From: Simiduia sp. 21SJ11W-1
GTDB taxonomy: Bacteria > Pseudomonadota > Gammaproteobacteria > Pseudomonadales > Cellvibrionaceae
NCBI RefSeq assembly: GCF_024138675.1
Contig: NZ_CP090959.1
Coordinates: 1,829,501 to 1,893,500 of the forward strand
Direction of reading: 5' to 3'
Length of the DNA: 64,000 nt
Within the stretch, counting starts at the first letter, position 1, and every line of letters begins with the position of its first letter. Both the position numbers and the translations under genes were made by a program. Shown here in pieces: positions 1 to 8,366 of this stretch. The notes under the pieces are model-generated. The model ran no database searches, was not told where the DNA came from, and saw nothing but the letters and a program-made list of their open reading frames with translations.

Positions 1-480
1 CGCGAGCGCGCTGAAGACATACCCATGCTTATTGCCGAGCTGGTATCGCGCATGGAGGCCGAAAAACGCGGCAGCGTAAGGTTTAACTCCAATGCAATTT
101 TGTCGCTCACCCGGCACGAGTGGTCTGGCAACGTGCGAGAACTTGCCAATCTTGTGGAGCGTATGGCGATTTTGCACCCAAGTTCGGTGGTGGGTGCGCA
201 GGATTTACCGGCCAAATACCAGCATGTGGCCGCCGAGGAGCAAGCCGCTTTTGAGGCGTTGGTAGAGCAGGGCACACAACCTGTAATAAAAGTTGGCGAA
301 AGCCCCTTGCTGCCAGACCAAGGCATAGACTTAAAGGAATATCTCACCAATTTGGAGTGCAGCCTAATTCAACAGGCCCTAGACGACACCAACGGCGTGG
401 TTGCCCGCGCCGCCGACAGGCTTGCCATAAGGCGTACCACCCTCGTTGAAAAAATGCGTAAATACGGCTTAAGCCGTTAA
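1..480 (+). CDS. fleQ: FleQ/FlrA-type sigma-54 flagellar master activator, 3' end only
   Basis: The frame is open from base 1 and 159 codons remain, so the gene begins outside the window. The first residues (RERAEDIP) belong to the AAA+ lid of NtrC-type activators. A GNVRELANLVERM segment follows, and the last ~45 residues form a Fis-type helix-turn-helix (AADRLAIRRTTLVEKM) whose wording matches FleQ. FleQ works with RpoN to start transcription of flagellar genes and, in Pseudomonas, also responds to c-di-GMP. The Walker A motif and the N-terminal receiver-like domain are outside the window, so nucleotide binding cannot be judged. The fleQ-fleS-fleR order supports the call. Confidence 0.93.
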   Translation, partial: RERAEDIPMLIAELVSRMEAEKRGSVRFNSNAILSLTRHEWSGNVRELANLVERMAILHPSSVVGAQDLPAKYQHVAAEEQAAFEALVEQGTQPVIKVGESPLLPDQGIDLKEYLTNLECSLIQQALDDTNGVVARAADRLAIRRTTLVEKMRKYGLSR

Positions 481-508
481 GCCTTTCAACCAATAATTCA
501 GCATATCT

Positions 509-531
509 TGGGCCGTAAGGCCCATTTTTTT
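509..531 (+). terminator. Rho-independent terminator after fleQ
   Basis: A 6-bp stem TGGGCC/GGCCCA closes a GTAA tetraloop and is followed by seven T. It lies 29 bases past the fleQ stop and before the fleS promoter, so it separates fleQ from fleSR. Confidence 0.75.
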
Positions 532-612
532 GTGCAGGCTGTTGAGGGCGCGCGCGTTTAAAGGCATAACTTCAAGTACAGTCGGCAAACTTTTGCCGCG
601 GGCCATCATTTT

Positions 613-628
613 TGGCACCGGCTTTGCA
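613..628 (+). promoter_or_regulatory. Sigma-54 promoter of fleSR
   Basis: TGGCAC-N5-TTGCA is a full consensus match with the required 12-base GG-to-GC step. Transcription should start near 639, about 46 bases before the fleS ATG. In Pseudomonas fleSR is switched on by FleQ with RpoN; the activator site itself was not identified here. Confidence 0.85.
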
Positions 629-684
629 ATAACCCTGTGTAACGTCATTTTGTTGTTTTTTTGACACTTAAACAGGGTAGCGCC

Positions 685-1896
685 ATGGGCCAAACCGCCA
701 GTGCATTCGAAACAGGGCCGGAACTCACAGATCCCCAGGGGTTGAAGTCTGCCTTTGAAATGTTCAACCAGATGTCCGCCCAACTGGCAGACTCCTACGA
801 CGCCCTGCAAACCCGTGTCAATCAACTGAACCAAGAGCTGTCTGCGGTCTCGGCCGAGCGCTACCGGGAACTGGCCAAGAAAGAAGAGTTGGCAAACCGG
901 TTGGAAACGCTGCTAAATGTGCTGCCCGGCGGTGTCATCGTGTTGGATGCCAAAGGGCGTGTCACCCAGGCAAACCCTGCCAGCCGTGAAATGCTTTCAG
1001 AGCCATTAATCAATTGCAGCTGGCGCCAAATTATTGAACGTAACTTTGCGCCCAAGGCAGATGATGGCCACGAGGTATCCACTCTGGATGGCCGTCGCTA
1101 CTCCATCGCCACGCGTTCATTGGATGACGACGGGCAGATTATTTTACTCACCGATCAAACGGAAACCCGCCATTTGCAGGCGCAGTTAAGTCGCCACGAG
1201 CGGCTGTCGTCTATGGGGAAAATGGTGGCCGCCCTGGCACACCAAATTCGTACGCCACTGTCTGCTGCACTGTTGTACTGCGGGCATCTGGAGCAGGCGG
1301 CCACCGAGCCTGAACGCACGGCGGCTTGTGCCAAAAAAATTTACGGGCGCCTGATGCACATGGAGCGGCAAGTAAAAGACATGCTGTTTTTCGTGCGCGG
1401 CGATCTGCCGGTAGAGGATGTATTGCTACTGGGCGAATTCAAAAATCAGCTGGCCGAGGCGCTGGATGCATCCTTTAGCCGCGCGGGCGTGCAGTGCCAA
1501 TGGCGTATTGAAAAGGCCGATCAAACCATTCGTGTAAATAAAGATGCATTAATTGGCGCGATTCAAAATCTGGTTGATAACGCCATTCAGGCAGCCGGTG
1601 GTGCCCTGAACCTCGCCATAGTAATGGAGCCCTTTGTGAATAACGCACTGGCTATCAGTGTTGTGGATAACGGCCCGGGCCTGCCTGAGGCCATAGCCGA
1701 TTCTGTGTGTGATTTGTTTGTCACCAGCAAACCGCAAGGCACGGGCCTTGGGTTGGCGGTGGTACAACAAGTGGCCAAAGCCCATGGCGGCAAGTTTGTG
1801 ATCCGCTCTATGGCCGGTAAAGGTACGCGCGCCACATTATTGATTCCTGTATTTACCGGCCGCACCTCGGCCCAACCCCTGGAGAAATCTGCATGA
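685..1896 (+). CDS. fleS: Sensor histidine kinase FleS/FlrB
   Basis: A 403-residue cytoplasmic kinase with no membrane segment. Residues ~30-80 are coiled coil, ~80-165 a PAS-like domain, then the dimerisation/phospho-acceptor motif ALAHQIRTPL with His186. A HATPase domain follows, showing an N-box (LVDNAIQAAG), DNGPGLP and GTGLGLAV. It autophosphorylates and passes phosphate to FleR to turn on middle/late flagellar genes. I chose the ATG at 685 rather than an upstream in-frame TTG at 661: the ATG is preceded by a CAGGG stretch and leaves a normal leader after the sigma-54 promoter. The stop overlaps the fleR start by 4 bases (ATGA), which points to coupled translation. Confidence 0.92.
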   Translation: MGQTASAFETGPELTDPQGLKSAFEMFNQMSAQLADSYDALQTRVNQLNQELSAVSAERYRELAKKEELANRLETLLNVLPGGVIVLDAKGRVTQANPASREMLSEPLINCSWRQIIERNFAPKADDGHEVSTLDGRRYSIATRSLDDDGQIILLTDQTETRHLQAQLSRHERLSSMGKMVAALAHQIRTPLSAALLYCGHLEQAATEPERTAACAKKIYGRLMHMERQVKDMLFFVRGDLPVEDVLLLGEFKNQLAEALDASFSRAGVQCQWRIEKADQTIRVNKDALIGAIQNLVDNAIQAAGGALNLAIVMEPFVNNALAISVVDNGPGLPEAIADSVCDLFVTSKPQGTGLGLAVVQQVAKAHGGKFVIRSMAGKGTRATLLIPVFTGRTSAQPLEKSA

Positions 1897-3341
1897 GCTC
1901 AGCCCACGCCCTACAAGCCCTCGCTCAACCCACCTCGGGCGCACGGATACTGGTAGTTGAAGACGACAACGACCTTCGAGAAGCCATTGCCGATACCTTG
2001 TCTTACGCAGGATTTGATACCCACGCGGTAAACTCTGCCGAGGCCGCCATTGCCTATCTTTCCGAGGGCAACAGCGTGGCCATGGTGGTATCGGATATCA
2101 ACATGGGCAAACTTTCCGGCCACGACTTGTTGCGTCACGTGCGCGCCCACCACCCGCAAACGCCGGTTCTACTGGTTACCGCCTACGGCAGTATTGCCGA
2201 TTCCGTAGACGCCATCCGCGAAGGCGCGGTAGATTATTTGGTGAAGCCTTTCGAGCCTCAGGAGCTCGTCACCCTGGCCTGCCGCTACGCCACCCATGAA
2301 TCCCACACAGGTGACGAGCCGGTGGCAGAAGCGCCCAACAGCCGGCAGCTCTTGCAGCTGGCAGAGCGGGTTGCCCAATCAGATTCCACGGTATTGATTT
2401 TGGGGGAATCCGGCACAGGTAAAGAAGTGCTTGCGCGCTATATTCACGAACATTCAACCCGCAAAGATCAGCCTTTTGTAGCCATTAACTGTGCGGCCAT
2501 TCCCGAAAATATGCTCGAAGCTGTGCTGTTTGGCCATGAAAAGGGCGCATACACCGGCGCCCATGCAGCCAGCCCTGGCAAGTTTGAGCAGGCCAATGGC
2601 GGTACCTTGCTGTTGGATGAAATTTCAGAAATGGCCCTTGGTCTGCAGGCCAAGTTGTTGCGCGTGTTACAAGAGCGCGAGGTAGAGCGCCTTGGCGGGC
2701 GCAAGCTTATCAAGCTGGATGTGCGGGTAATCGCCACGTCTAACCGCGGCATGCGCGAAGAAGTGGCAGAGGGTCGCTTTCGCGAAGACCTTTACTACCG
2801 CCTGAGTGTATTGCCCCTGCAGTGGCAACCCCTGCGTGAGCGCCGCGAAGACATAGCGCCGCTGGCCCAGCGGCTGCTGGCACGCCACGCCAAGCGTCAA
2901 GGGCGCAAAGGCGTGCAGTTAAGCGAGCACGCACAAGCCTCACTCGAGCAATACCCGTGGCCTGGCAATGTGCGTGAGCTTGATAACGTCATGCAGCGTG
3001 CGTTAATTCTTCAGCCCGGCAATTGCATTGAGGCGCAAGACCTGGGCCTGGAATTTGGCCTGGGCACCCAGGCAGGCCACGCAAGTGTTGCGCAAGGGCG
3101 CACGCCCACGGGTGGGTTAGATGTTGCCAAGCCGTTGATTTCCGATGGCCTGTTGGGCGATGACCTCAAGCAACGTGAATTTCAGGTAATTGTAGAAACC
3201 CTGAAGCAAAGCCACGGCAGCCGCAAAGACACCGCAGCCAAGCTGGGTATCAGCGCGCGCACCCTGCGCTACAAGGTGGCCCGTTTGAAAGAAGACGGCC
3301 TGGATGTAGATGCCGCTTGGAAGGGCTTGCCCTACGCGTGA
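1893..3341 (+). CDS. fleR: Sigma-54 response regulator FleR/FlrC
   Basis: 482 residues with three domains. A receiver domain (~17-130) has acidic residues E23-D24-D25 and phospho-acceptor Asp68. An AAA+ domain (~150-385) has Walker A GESGTGKE, the sigma-54 contact loop as GAYTGA (Tyr in place of the commoner Phe, a known variant) and Walker B GGTLLLDE. A C-terminal Fis-type HTH carries TAAKLGISARTLRYKV. Activated by FleS, it drives the class III genes (hook, rod and fliK in Pseudomonas). No terminator with a strong T-run is visible just downstream. Confidence 0.93.
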   Translation: MSSAHALQALAQPTSGARILVVEDDNDLREAIADTLSYAGFDTHAVNSAEAAIAYLSEGNSVAMVVSDINMGKLSGHDLLRHVRAHHPQTPVLLVTAYGSIADSVDAIREGAVDYLVKPFEPQELVTLACRYATHESHTGDEPVAEAPNSRQLLQLAERVAQSDSTVLILGESGTGKEVLARYIHEHSTRKDQPFVAINCAAIPENMLEAVLFGHEKGAYTGAHAASPGKFEQANGGTLLLDEISEMALGLQAKLLRVLQEREVERLGGRKLIKLDVRVIATSNRGMREEVAEGRFREDLYYRLSVLPLQWQPLRERREDIAPLAQRLLARHAKRQGRKGVQLSEHAQASLEQYPWPGNVRELDNVMQRALILQPGNCIEAQDLGLEFGLGTQAGHASVAQGRTPTGGLDVAKPLISDGLLGDDLKQREFQVIVETLKQSHGSRKDTAAKLGISARTLRYKVARLKEDGLDVDAAWKGLPYA

Positions 3342-3592
3342 GCCTTGCCGGGCTCAGCGAACCGGGCCCTTTGGGGCCAATGTTCAGCCCCTGATTTACC
3401 GCTCAGACGTGCTGTAAAAACCTCTCACAAAACTATTGACCGCCTGCCTCAGTCCGTATTATTTTCCGCAACATGCCAAGGCCCAAACGAACTCTGTGTT
3501 CGGGCGGCTTTGGTTTATAACCAATAAGCGCAATATTTAGCCCTTATTCGGGTTTTGATAACCAGATCTTATTTCATACAGTGGGGTAGCTT

Positions 3593-3784
3593 ATGTCTGG
3601 TATTGAACTGTCTGTGGGTTTCGACGATTCAGACGACCTTTATTTATCAGATTCAGACGATGATCAAGTGGAGACCAAGGTGGCTGCGCACACCATAGAT
3701 CCACGCCGTCGACTGGAAGAGCGTTTGGAAGAAATGCGGCTTAAGCGCGAATTGCGCGAGCTGGATCTCGATTTTAAAATTTAG
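3593..3784 (+). CDS. Small charged protein of unknown function
   Basis: 63 residues, ATG start after GGGGTAG. The first ~27 residues are very acidic (DDSDD, SDSDDD). The last ~25 are a basic/acidic amphipathic helix (RRRLEERLEEMRLKRELREL). There is no signal peptide, cysteine or membrane segment. I do not recognise the family with certainty; short proteins with a similar RR-x-LEE-x-R tail occur in Pseudomonas and relatives. It lies alone between fleR and the fliE promoter, 250 bases from fleR, so it probably has its own promoter. The start codon, ribosome site and charge pattern favour a real gene. Confidence 0.6.
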   Translation: MSGIELSVGFDDSDDLYLSDSDDDQVETKVAAHTIDPRRRLEERLEEMRLKRELRELDLDFKI

Positions 3785-4152
3785 CCCCTGTGCGCCGTCT
3801 TGGCGGCGCGCGTTACTGTGCCGGGTACGCATTTGGCCGGGCGCGTAATCTGGCAGGGCGCTTAGTTTTTCAGAGCGCCTGTTTGGCAGTGCCTTTTGTA
3901 GCCTTATTTTTTCAGGCCTTCTCCGAACCTCCCGTGTGTTGCTAACCGCTTTTCAGCGCCTGTTTACTTCCCCTTTGTTGTGTTTCGCTGCCGTCAAAAG
4001 GCTGTGTACCCACGCGCTTGTTATTTTCTGCCTGAACCGCCTGCAGGTTTGCCCCCAGCAAACACAATTTGCTGCGCGCATTTGGGTATTTTCATTTTCC
4101 GAACCCCCGAAAATCTTTGGGCGGCAATTAATGGCCACCTGGCAGCAATAAT
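3785..4152. other. Gene-free stretch before fliE with short hairpins
   Basis: No convincing coding frame on either strand. It holds a GC hairpin just after the small gene (GCGCCG/CGGCGC, loop of 6, at 3792-3809) without a T-run. A second hairpin GGCGCT/AGCGCC lies at 3857-3879, with its T-run inside the loop. The decamer GCGCCTGTTT occurs at 3876 and again near 3955. The sigma-54 promoter of fliE begins right at its end. Confidence 0.5.
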
Positions 4153-4168
4153 TGGCCTGCATGTTGCA
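4153..4168 (+). promoter_or_regulatory. Sigma-54 promoter of the fliE operon
   Basis: TGGCCT-N5-TTGCA with a 12-base GG-to-GC step. Predicted start near 4179, leaving a leader of about 48 bases before the fliE ATG. In Pseudomonas fliE operon transcription depends on FleQ and RpoN. Confidence 0.8.
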
Positions 4169-4226
4169 GTAACCCAATGCAAGGGCACTTTTGTCGCTAA
4201 CAGTCAAAATTCCGTCGGTGAAGAAT

Positions 4227-4595
4227 ATGGTAGATCGGGTTGATATTAATCGCTTATTGGTTGAAATGCGGGCGATAAAACAGCAGGCCATGCCGCCGCA
4301 AGCCAACGGCATAGATGCCGTAAACCCGCGCATCAAGCCGGGTACCGTGGTGGGTGCAACCGAGCCCACGGTTGATAAATTCGGCGATCTATTCACCCAG
4401 GCTATAGACAAAGTAAACAGCCTGCAGCAAGAGAGCTCGGCCATGGCCAAGGCTTATGAAGCGGGTGAGCCGGGTGTGGATATCACCGATGTGATGATTG
4501 CCTCGCAAAAGTCCAGCGTATCGTTTCAGGCCATGGTGCAAGTGCGCAACAAATTGGTAGATGCCTACCGCGACGTTATGAACATGCCCGTTTAA
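4227..4595 (+). CDS. fliE: Flagellar hook-basal body protein FliE
   Basis: 122 residues. FliE sits at the junction of the MS ring and the rod and is exported by the flagellar type III system, so it has no Sec signal. The C-terminal half ([19 protein letters not shown], ending NMPV) is the conserved FliE part; the N-terminus ([17 protein letters not shown]) aligns with known FliE starts. I chose the ATG at 4227. A TTG at 4191 and a GTG at 4218 are also in frame but would add residues not seen in the family. It is the first gene of fliEFGHIJ. Confidence 0.92.
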   Translation: MVDRVDINRLLVEMRAIKQQAMPPQANGIDAVNPRIKPGTVVGATEPTVDKFGDLFTQAIDKVNSLQQESSAMAKAYEAGEPGVDITDVMIASQKSSVSFQAMVQVRNKLVDAYRDVMNMPV

Positions 4596-4616
4596 GTGCT
4601 TAGGAGTTAACGGAAA

Positions 4617-6308
4617 ATGGCCTCTACAGCTGCGGACATGAGCGACGATATTTCAACCGGTCGCGACAAGCCCACCAACGATTTGGTGGAGGGCTTTAAC
4701 AATTTAAACCTGGTGCGCCAAGCGGGCCTGATGGTGGGTTTGGCAGCCAGCGTGGCCATTGGCTTTGCCGTGGTGCTCTGGACGCAAGGTGAAGATTACC
4801 GGCCGCTGTACGGTAGTTTAGATCGCCTTGATAGCAGTGAAGTTACCCAGATTCTTGAACACAACGACATCGTATTTAAAGTCGATGGCAGCACCGGCGC
4901 GCTGTTGGTTGCCGCCGATCAAATTCATACCGCGCGCCTAAAACTTGCAGAGGCCGGTATTCCCGGCGATAAATCCGTAGGCTTTGAGTTGTTGGATCAA
5001 GAGCAGCCCTTGGGCACCAGCCAGTTTATGGAGGGTACCCGCTATCACCGCAGCCTTGAAGGCGAGCTTGCGCGCACCATCACCAGTATTAATGCCGTGC
5101 GCTCTGCGCGTGTGCATCTCGCCATACCCAAGGCGTCTGTATTTATTCGCGATGCAAGAAAACCCACGGCCTCGGTTTTTGTGGAGTTGTTTCCGGGGCG
5201 AATGGTCAAGCCCGAACACGTGAAAGCCATGGCGAACCTGGTGGCATCCAGCATTCCCGAGCTCAAAATCGAAGATGTCACCATTGTGGATCAGCGTGGC
5301 AACTTGTTGAGCCAGGGCGATGAAGATCTGGAACTTGTTATGGCCGGCAAGCAGCGCGCCTATACCCGTAAAATGGAAGACGATCTGGTTGCCCGCATCA
5401 ACAGTATTCTTGAGCCCATTGTGGGCGCCGGCAAATATCGCGCAGAAGTGGCGGCCGAAGTGGATTTTACCCAGGTCGAGCAGGCCGATGAGATTTTCAA
5501 CCCCGATCTGCCCGCAGTGCGCAGCGAGCAAACCGTAGATGAAACCCAAGTGGGCAGCGCAATTGCGGCCGGCATTCCGGGAGCCTTGCCCAATCAGCCA
5601 CCCAATGATGGCGCCGCACCCGAGCAGGCAGGCCCCGGTGGCAATGGCGAAGGCGGCACGACACCGCGGCGCGCCACCAAGCAGGCTACGCGCAATTACG
5701 AGTTGGATAGAACCGTCAGTTATACCAAGCACCAACTGGGCAAGCTTAAAAGACTTACCGTTGCAGTAGTGGTAGACGATAAGATGGTGCCAGGCGCGGA
5801 GGGCGAGCAGCGTCAGGTGTGGAGCGAAAACGAGCTTGAACGCCTGGCCATACTGGTGCGCGACGCCGTAGGTTATTCCGCCGCGCGCGGCGATAGCGTC
5901 AATGTATTGAACTCGCCGTTTCTGGGTGTAGAAGATGTAGTGCTCACCGAACCCGAGTTGTGGGAGCAAGAGTGGTTTTTGAATTTGGCCAAGCAAATTG
6001 TTGGGCTAATTATTGTGCTGGTGTTAATTACCGGGCTGTTGCGGCCGGTATTAAAAAGTTTGGCGGTGTCTGGCCAGAAGGCGAAAGAGCTTGAAAATGC
6101 CAAAGAAATGGCAGCACTGGAAGAAGCAGGCCTCAGCGGCTTTGAAAATCTTTCCGATGAAACTGTAACCCTCACTGGCGGCGACGGTTTGGCGCTGCCA
6201 AGCCCAGAGGAAAGCTACGAGCAGCAAATCAATATTATCAAGGGCCTTGTGGCAGAAGATCCGGGCCGCGTTGCACAGGTAATCAAGCGCTGGGTAAATG
6301 AAGAATGA
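4617..6308 (+). CDS. fliF: MS-ring protein FliF
   Basis: 563 residues, a usual FliF length. One membrane helix lies near the N-terminus (~36-56) and another near the C-terminus (~455-477); between them are the periplasmic ring-building domains. A Gly/Pro-rich insert (~320-350, with GNGEGGTTPRR) is the variable region of the family. The cytoplasmic tail after the second helix ends in the FliG-binding segment (VAQVIKRWVNEE). ATG start after GGAGTTAACG. The stop overlaps fliG by 4 bases. It forms the inner-membrane base of the motor and houses the export gate. Confidence 0.96.
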   Translation: MASTAADMSDDISTGRDKPTNDLVEGFNNLNLVRQAGLMVGLAASVAIGFAVVLWTQGEDYRPLYGSLDRLDSSEVTQILEHNDIVFKVDGSTGALLVAADQIHTARLKLAEAGIPGDKSVGFELLDQEQPLGTSQFMEGTRYHRSLEGELARTITSINAVRSARVHLAIPKASVFIRDARKPTASVFVELFPGRMVKPEHVKAMANLVASSIPELKIEDVTIVDQRGNLLSQGDEDLELVMAGKQRAYTRKMEDDLVARINSILEPIVGAGKYRAEVAAEVDFTQVEQADEIFNPDLPAVRSEQTVDETQVGSAIAAGIPGALPNQPPNDGAAPEQAGPGGNGEGGTTPRRATKQATRNYELDRTVSYTKHQLGKLKRLTVAVVVDDKMVPGAEGEQRQVWSENELERLAILVRDAVGYSAARGDSVNVLNSPFLGVEDVVLTEPELWEQEWFLNLAKQIVGLIIVLVLITGLLRPVLKSLAVSGQKAKELENAKEMAALEEAGLSGFENLSDETVTLTGGDGLALPSPEESYEQQINIIKGLVAEDPGRVAQVIKRWVNEE

Positions 6309-7348
6309 GCAATGAAAAAGCGGTAGACAAAGCCCAGGCAGACAAAAAGCCCGAGCTTAAAATGTCCAAGGTGGACCAAGCGGCCATCTTGCTCATGTCT
6401 ATGGGCGAAGCCGATGCTGCTCAGGTGTTAAAACACATGGGCCCCAAAGAAGTGCAGCGCGTGGGTACATCCATGTCGCACTTGAACAACATCCAGCAAT
6501 TTGAAGTTGAAGCTGTGATCTCCAATTTTTTGGAAGAAGTGCGCACCCTGACTGGCCTGGGAATGGGGGCTGATGGTTACATCCGCAATATGTTGGTGAG
6601 TGCGCTTGGTGAAGACAAGGCCAACGGTTTGATTGACCGCATTTTACTCGGCGGTAACACCACAGGCCTTGATACCCTCAAGTGGATGGAGTCGCGCTCG
6701 GTTGCCGATATTATTCGCAACGAGCACCCGCAAATCCAGGCCATTGTGCTGGCCTACCTCGATAGTGATCAATCCGCTGAAATTATGGGTTACTTCCCCG
6801 ACAAGGTGCGGCTCGACATCATGATGCGTGTGGCATCGCTCGATACCGTTCAACCCAGTGCGCTACAAGAGCTGAACGACATTCTAGAGAAGCAGTTCTC
6901 AGGCAATGCCGGTTCGCAAACCAAGGCCATGGGCGGCGTGAAAGTGGCGGCGGAAATCATGAACAACCTCGATAGCTCCATTGAGGCAGACCTTATGGAA
7001 TCTATCAAAGAGGTGGACGAAGATCTGGGTACCCAGATTCAGGATCTCATGTTTGTATTTGATAACCTGCGCGATGTGGATGACCGCGGCATTCAGGCAC
7101 TCTTGCGCGAGGTGTCTTCTGAAATATTAATTGTCGCCCTCAAAGGTGCCGATGAAGCCCTGCAGGAAAAAATCTTCAAGAATATGTCTAAGCGCGCGGC
7201 AGAACTCCTGCGCGATGATTTGGAGGCCAAGGGGCCGGTGCGTGTTTCAGAAGTGGAGGGCGCGCAAAAAGAAATACTTACCATTGCAAGGCGCATGGCC
7301 GATGCCGGTGAAATTATGCTCGGCGGCGGTGGCGAACAAATGATGTAA
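6305..7348 (+). CDS. fliG: Motor switch protein FliG
   Basis: 347 residues. The N-terminal part (from ~20, SKVDQAAILLMSMGEADAA) binds FliF. The middle domain has the conserved EHPQIQAIVLAYL segment that contacts FliM. The C-terminal torque domain includes the charged run ALLREVSSEIL...MSKRAAELLRDDLEAKGPVRVSEVE that meets the stator. Start overlaps the fliF stop. It converts ion flow at the MotC/MotD-type stators into rotation and switches direction with FliM/FliN. Confidence 0.96.
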   Translation: MSNEKAVDKAQADKKPELKMSKVDQAAILLMSMGEADAAQVLKHMGPKEVQRVGTSMSHLNNIQQFEVEAVISNFLEEVRTLTGLGMGADGYIRNMLVSALGEDKANGLIDRILLGGNTTGLDTLKWMESRSVADIIRNEHPQIQAIVLAYLDSDQSAEIMGYFPDKVRLDIMMRVASLDTVQPSALQELNDILEKQFSGNAGSQTKAMGGVKVAAEIMNNLDSSIEADLMESIKEVDEDLGTQIQDLMFVFDNLRDVDDRGIQALLREVSSEILIVALKGADEALQEKIFKNMSKRAAELLRDDLEAKGPVRVSEVEGAQKEILTIARRMADAGEIMLGGGGEQMM

Positions 7349-7376
7349 TGGCGCAATTATCCGGATTTTTTACCCT

Positions 7377-8366
7377 ATGAGCGGCGCCTCAAAAAATTAC
7401 ATTCCTGCAGATCAGGCGGCGGCCGCCACCACCTGGCTATTGCCGGATATTGGTGACGGTACACCCATTCCCAGCGCTGAAAAAGAAGCCCGTGAACTGC
7501 AGGCACAAGCCGAGGCTGCGGCAAAAGAAGTGGTGGAAGAAGTAGCGCCGCAGGCGTTACCTACGGCCGATGAAATTGAAGCCGTGTTTGAAGCCGCCCG
7601 CAAAGAAGGTTTTGATGCCGGCCACACAGAGGGCATGTTGGCGGGTACCGAAGAGGGCCAAAAATTGGGTGCCGAGCGCGCCTATGCACAAGCAACAGAA
7701 GACATTGAGCGTTTAAAAACCCAACTGCAAAGTTTAATTGCAGAGCTTGAAGGGCCCTCCCGGCAACACTTGGGTGCGTTGCAAAAACTGTTGGTTGAAA
7801 TGCTGGCGCGCCTGGCCCAAAAACTTGTGCTCACCGAACTCGCCACGCCTTCCCCCCATATTGAAAACCTGGTGCAAGCCTGCCTCGCCCAATTGCCTGC
7901 CTTGCAAAGTGGTGCTAAACCGCGGGTGACACTGCACCCGGACGACCTTGCATATTTACACGGCGAATCCATGATTTCAGACATGCTGTCGCGCTGTGAC
8001 TGGGTGGCAGATAAAACAATTAGCCCCGGTGGCTGCAAAGTAGACACGCCCTCAAGCCACCTTGATGCGCAGCTGGAAACCCGGCTCAACGAAGTGTTAG
8101 ATGCCTTTGAACAGGGCCAGCTGGGCGATGCAGAAGGCAGCACCTTTGATGACCCGGCCTTTGAGGATGAAGAGCGCGATGGGGCAGACGTTAGCACTGC
8201 AGCCCAAGCGAGCGCTCAGGGCGAGGCAGCCGGGCCAAAGCCCGGCGCTGGTGTGGGCGCAGAGCCTCGTGTTCAACCCGCTGATCAGCCAAATGCCAAT
8301 TCCAATCCTGAACAGGATGCCAGCCAAGAACCCCCGCAGCCCGGTGACCCAGACGATGTGGAATGA
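7377..8366 (+). CDS. fliH: Flagellar export regulator FliH, with long C-terminal tail
   Basis: 329 residues. FliH binds the N-terminus of the ATPase FliI and brings it to the export gate. Residues ~65-105 hold Gly-spaced helix repeats (EGFDAGHTEGMLAGTEEGQKLGAERA), the GxxxG pattern typical of FliH. The conserved C-terminal domain ends near residue 245 (LNEVLDAFEQ). A further ~83 residues rich in Asp, Glu, Pro, Ala and Gln follow; they look disordered and are not part of ordinary FliH. The fliI start lies inside the last codons (11-base overlap). Confidence 0.9.
   Translation: MSGASKNYIPADQAAAATTWLLPDIGDGTPIPSAEKEARELQAQAEAAAKEVVEEVAPQALPTADEIEAVFEAARKEGFDAGHTEGMLAGTEEGQKLGAERAYAQATEDIERLKTQLQSLIAELEGPSRQHLGALQKLLVEMLARLAQKLVLTELATPSPHIENLVQACLAQLPALQSGAKPRVTLHPDDLAYLHGESMISDMLSRCDWVADKTISPGGCKVDTPSSHLDAQLETRLNEVLDAFEQGQLGDAEGSTFDDPAFEDEERDGADVSTAAQASAQGEAAGPKPGAGVGAEPRVQPADQPNANSNPEQDASQEPPQPGDPDDVE

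Noticed and set aside
469-648. Leftward frame between fleQ and fleS encoding about 59 residues
   Set aside because: It covers the fleQ terminator and the fleSR sigma-54 promoter, has no ribosome site, and its wording is not recognised. Kept out as probable chance.
4938-5996. 352-codon leftward open frame inside fliF
   Set aside because: Mirror of a strongly conserved gene in GC-rich DNA with biased codon use; no start site and no family wording.
8101-8355. Longer FliI start inside fliH
   Set aside because: The added 85 residues are low-complexity and mirror the fliH tail frame; ATG 8356 gives the normal FliI length and a ribosome site.
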